Assembly: GCA_044507695.1 (NCBI GenBank)
Contig: JBIQJD010000002.1
Span: 186,001-250,000 of the forward strand
From: JBIQJD01 sp044507695
GTDB lineage: Bacteria > Bacteroidota > Ignavibacteria > Ignavibacteriales > Ignavibacteriaceae
DNA length: 64,000 bases
Direction: 5' to 3'
A program made the translations under genes and the position numbers. Shown here piece by piece: positions 62,115-64,000 of the stretch (position 1 is the stretch's first letter; every line of letters begins with the position of its first letter). Below the pieces are notes generated by a model. The model worked only from the letters and a program-made list of their open reading frames with translations, was not told where the DNA came from and ran no database searches.

Positions 62115-62809
62115 TTCAGGAGATCCTTGTATTCAATAAAAAGGTGTGTGAAGCGTTCATGCATTTTGGGGCTGCAGTAAGCAAGGCTCTCTTTTTTAGA
62201 AAGATCATGATATAATTTTTTGAATTCTGTATTATCTTGTATCATTGCAGAGTAATTAACAACTGTAAGATTTGCATCCTGTCTGCAAGCAGCATTTAAA
62301 GTTGAATCATAATCAAGCTTATGCCAGTTCACATTCTCAATAAAGTATTGATCAATCCTGTTAAAACCAATTGAAGAAATTTTGTTGTTAAAAGTTTTTG
62401 CAAGAATAAGTGCATCATCTTCAATTGCTAATAAGTTAAATATCTTTTTAAGATCAGTTGATGAAGTACCGATAGAATCTGATGTAATAATAATGTTGTT
62501 ATGAAATCTTGAGAAAATTCTTTCACTCATTTTCATAATAAATTCAGGCAGATCATCAGTACTTTTCCAGATTATGCTGCCGGAATTATTTAACTCATCC
62601 GGTAAAAATTCACGATCGTTTTCATCAAGACAAAAATAATAGTTAGTGAAACTCTCAGAACTTTCTGCAATCTCTTTATTATTAAGCAAAAGTGTAGAAT
62701 AAAGCAGTACTGAATCTTCCGCAGAAAAATTTTCAAAAGACGGTGCTTTCTCCGGATTAAAAACCGGGAAACGGCAGAGAATATAAAGTGATGAATTAGC
62801 CTTATTCAT
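62111..62809 (-). CDS. Hypothetical protein, possible degenerate GT-A glycosyltransferase
   Basis: 232 aa. Early strand LYILCRFPVF and the central IIITSDSIGTSSTDLKKIFN and DALILAKTFNNKISSIGFNR fit the layout of the TIGR04282/DUF2064 transferase family (a nucleotide-sugar-type fold), but the acidic metal motif is not evident, so it may be inactive. Overlaps both neighbours by 4 to 8 bases, so one operon. Confidence 0.5.
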   Translation of the reverse strand: MNKANSSLYILCRFPVFNPEKAPSFENFSAEDSVLLYSTLLLNNKEIAESSESFTNYYFCLDENDREFLPDELNNSGSIIWKSTDDLPEFIMKMSERIFSRFHNNIIITSDSIGTSSTDLKKIFNLLAIEDDALILAKTFNNKISSIGFNRIDQYFIENVNWHKLDYDSTLNAACRQDANLTVVNYSAMIQDNTEFKKLYHDLSKKESLAYCSPKMHERFTHLFIEYKDLLK

Positions 62810-63758
62810 TGCCCGTACTTTGCGTTAAAAGTTCCCTGATAAAATTTCTGTAATACTTAATATCTTCTTCATAATAATATCTGTCTGAATTAATTGAATT
62901 CCTTAATTGATATTTTCTGAATGCAAGTTTTATTGCTGCTGATTGATAATCACGCTGATCACTCACCGGCGGAATCAATTTAAGTTTATTATGAGATGAA
63001 TGAATCATCTTTAAATGATCTGCCGGAATTAAACCTGAATTGACTTCTTCAAGAAGTTCACGGTAAATAATTTTCTTTTCATTAAAAACAGATATTAAAA
63101 ACATTATCCCAAATACTGTAAAAATTACTAACAGAGAAATTACACCAATCAAACCAGATGAATCAAGACTAACGGAAAGATTCCATGTAAAGTGAATTAA
63201 AATTGCCACTGCAAATCCTGCAATAATCGTAAAAATTTTTTTTGCTCCGCTTAAATACTTTGTATAGCTTAGGAACGCACCGAACGAAGCAGTTGAAACG
63301 CAATGCATTGCCGCAGAAAATAATGTGCGCATAATAACCAATGTAATCCAATCATTTAAATTGCTGCCGTAAGTAATGAAGTAAAGAAAATTCTCTGTCA
63401 TTCCAAATCCGAGCCCGATTGCACCGCCATAAACAAGCCCATCAGTTAAATTATCAAATTTTCTGTTGTTTATTGTGATGAATAAAAAAACGCCTTTCAT
63501 TAATTCTTCAACTACAGGAGCAGCAATTATAGTTTCAAAATGGCTGAATGCATTTTTGCCAGGAATGAAGACTGAAGCAAAGGCACTGAAGAAAAATCCA
63601 AATACGAGTGTTAAAAAAATTGCTCCAAAAGCTCCCCAAAGATAATTCTTAAAAACAAATCCGAATGGTTCCCGCTCATACCTGTCAAGTTTCCAGATAA
63701 AAACCAGGTAAAGTAACATGGGAATAATTGCAGCGGCAGCCGAAGCAAGATATATCAT
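62802..63758 (-). CDS. PrsW-family intramembrane metalloprotease
   Basis: 318 aa, about eight membrane helices. Motifs: APVVEELMKGVFLFI (EExxK), GGAIGLGFGMTENFLYF and RTLFSAAMHCVSTASFGAFL with the His. PrsW in Bacillus cuts an anti-sigma factor. Here a large cytoplasmic C-terminus (~85 aa) follows the last helix. ATG at 63758 used; TTG at 63764 is an alternative. Confidence 0.88.
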   Translation of the reverse strand: MIYLASAAAAIIPMLLYLVFIWKLDRYEREPFGFVFKNYLWGAFGAIFLTLVFGFFFSAFASVFIPGKNAFSHFETIIAAPVVEELMKGVFLFITINNRKFDNLTDGLVYGGAIGLGFGMTENFLYFITYGSNLNDWITLVIMRTLFSAAMHCVSTASFGAFLSYTKYLSGAKKIFTIIAGFAVAILIHFTWNLSVSLDSSGLIGVISLLVIFTVFGIMFLISVFNEKKIIYRELLEEVNSGLIPADHLKMIHSSHNKLKLIPPVSDQRDYQSAAIKLAFRKYQLRNSINSDRYYYEEDIKYYRNFIRELLTQSTGNE

Positions 63759-63849
63759 TCTCAACTATTCGTTTATTATCACTTATTAAATATTAGAAGT
63801 GCTATTTAAATTTCAAAATATGAAATGAACGAAGATGAATTTTTGCACT

Positions 63850-64000
63850 TCACTCTTTTATCCATTTTATTAATTCTTTTAGAGAAGGCATTTTGCCGTG
63901 TGAAAGAATTCCAATTCTAAAAATTCTTGCTGAAATAAAAATTGTGAGATAAATAGAAAGAAGCATCAGAATAATTGAAAGAGCGATTTCAGTTGATGGT
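63850..64000 (-). CDS. C-terminus of an ABC-2 type transporter permease (partial)
   Basis: Open to the right edge on the minus strand, with the stop TGA at 63850-63852. The last 49 residues have one membrane helix (ALSIILMLLSIYLTIFISAR), then IFRIGILSHGKMPSLKELIK, the usual end of NatB/YhaP-like ABC permeases. The start is outside the window. Confidence 0.65.
   Translation of the reverse strand, partial: PSTEIALSIILMLLSIYLTIFISARIFRIGILSHGKMPSLKELIKWIKE

Noticed and set aside
1..64000. CRISPR array, insertion sequence, prophage or restriction cluster
   Set aside because: No regularly spaced repeats, transposase, integrase, phage structural or restriction gene was seen in any frame.

Overview
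The window is AT-rich chromosomal DNA from a Gram-negative, non-phototrophic-looking member of the Bacteroidota/Chlorobiota/Ignavibacteriota assemblage. An Ignavibacteria-like organism is the best guess. The evidence is: (a) secreted proteins ending in the type IX secretion (T9SS) C-terminal domain with the NYPNPFNPST motif (M6 protease at 6269-8977, beta-helix/phosphatase protein at 50259-52481), a decayed third example, and a T9SS plug (DUF5103) gene; (b) LptD and Omp85-type outer-membrane proteins; (c) promoters of the form TTG-N20-TAnnTTTG, the Bacteroidetes-type primary sigma consensus; (d) many DUF families typical of that group (DUF2851, bifunctional nuclease, PA2169). TTG and GTG starts are frequent. 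The taxon assignment is inference from gene content; no rRNA or tRNA gene was seen.

Layout. 1-1.4 kb: 5' end of a secreted protein gene, then two small ferritin-like stress proteins. 1.4-9 kb: an Omp85-like protein, a membrane PP2C phosphatase and a secreted M6 metalloprotease. 9.2-25 kb: a long rightward run of housekeeping genes: eukaryote-type citrate synthase, pyrG, a TPR protein, purN-purH, the cell-shape block mreB-mreC-mreD-mrdA-rodA, dcd, pyrF and DUF2851. 25-27.3 kb (leftward): bifunctional nuclease and etfA/etfB. 27.4-32.8 kb: clpS, a decayed T9SS cargo gene, typA, pirin and pepD. 32.8-37.5 kb: a SET-domain protein, a class A beta-lactamase-like hydrolase, YihY, and a membrane-anchored MutS-family ATPase. 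37.6-40.5 kb: three-subunit proton-translocating transhydrogenase. 40.6-48.7 kb: envelope genes (T9SS plug, Gfo/Idh/MocA oxidoreductase, lipoprotein, ROK kinase, LptD) and a NYN nuclease. 48.7-50.1 kb: four very small membrane or orphan proteins and a DUF493 protein. 50.2-56.7 kb: accessory region with the multi-domain T9SS protein, HIT, an NtrC-type regulator, orphan secreted proteins, a RibD-C/DHFR-like protein and a broken toxin-antitoxin pair. 56.7-64 kb (leftward): acyl-CoA catabolism (carboxyltransferase, acyl-CoA dehydrogenase, MeaB GTPase), sugar epimerase, nadD, a PrsW-type protease and the end of an ABC permease.

How the genes fit together. Most of the window is core metabolism: nucleotide synthesis (pyrG, purN, purH, dcd, pyrF), central carbon and redox (citrate synthase, ETF, transhydrogenase, acyl-CoA dehydrogenase and carboxylase), cell shape, and outer-membrane building. 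The ETF pair is the expected electron acceptor for the acyl-CoA dehydrogenase 31 kb away. No CRISPR array, insertion sequence, prophage or defence island was recognised. The most unusual items are the beta-helix/histidine-phosphatase/T9SS fusion, two pseudogene remnants, two orphan one-helix microproteins at 49.5-49.7 kb, a membrane-tethered MutS-like ATPase, and a consistent promoter motif. I did not find a clearly new multi-gene system.
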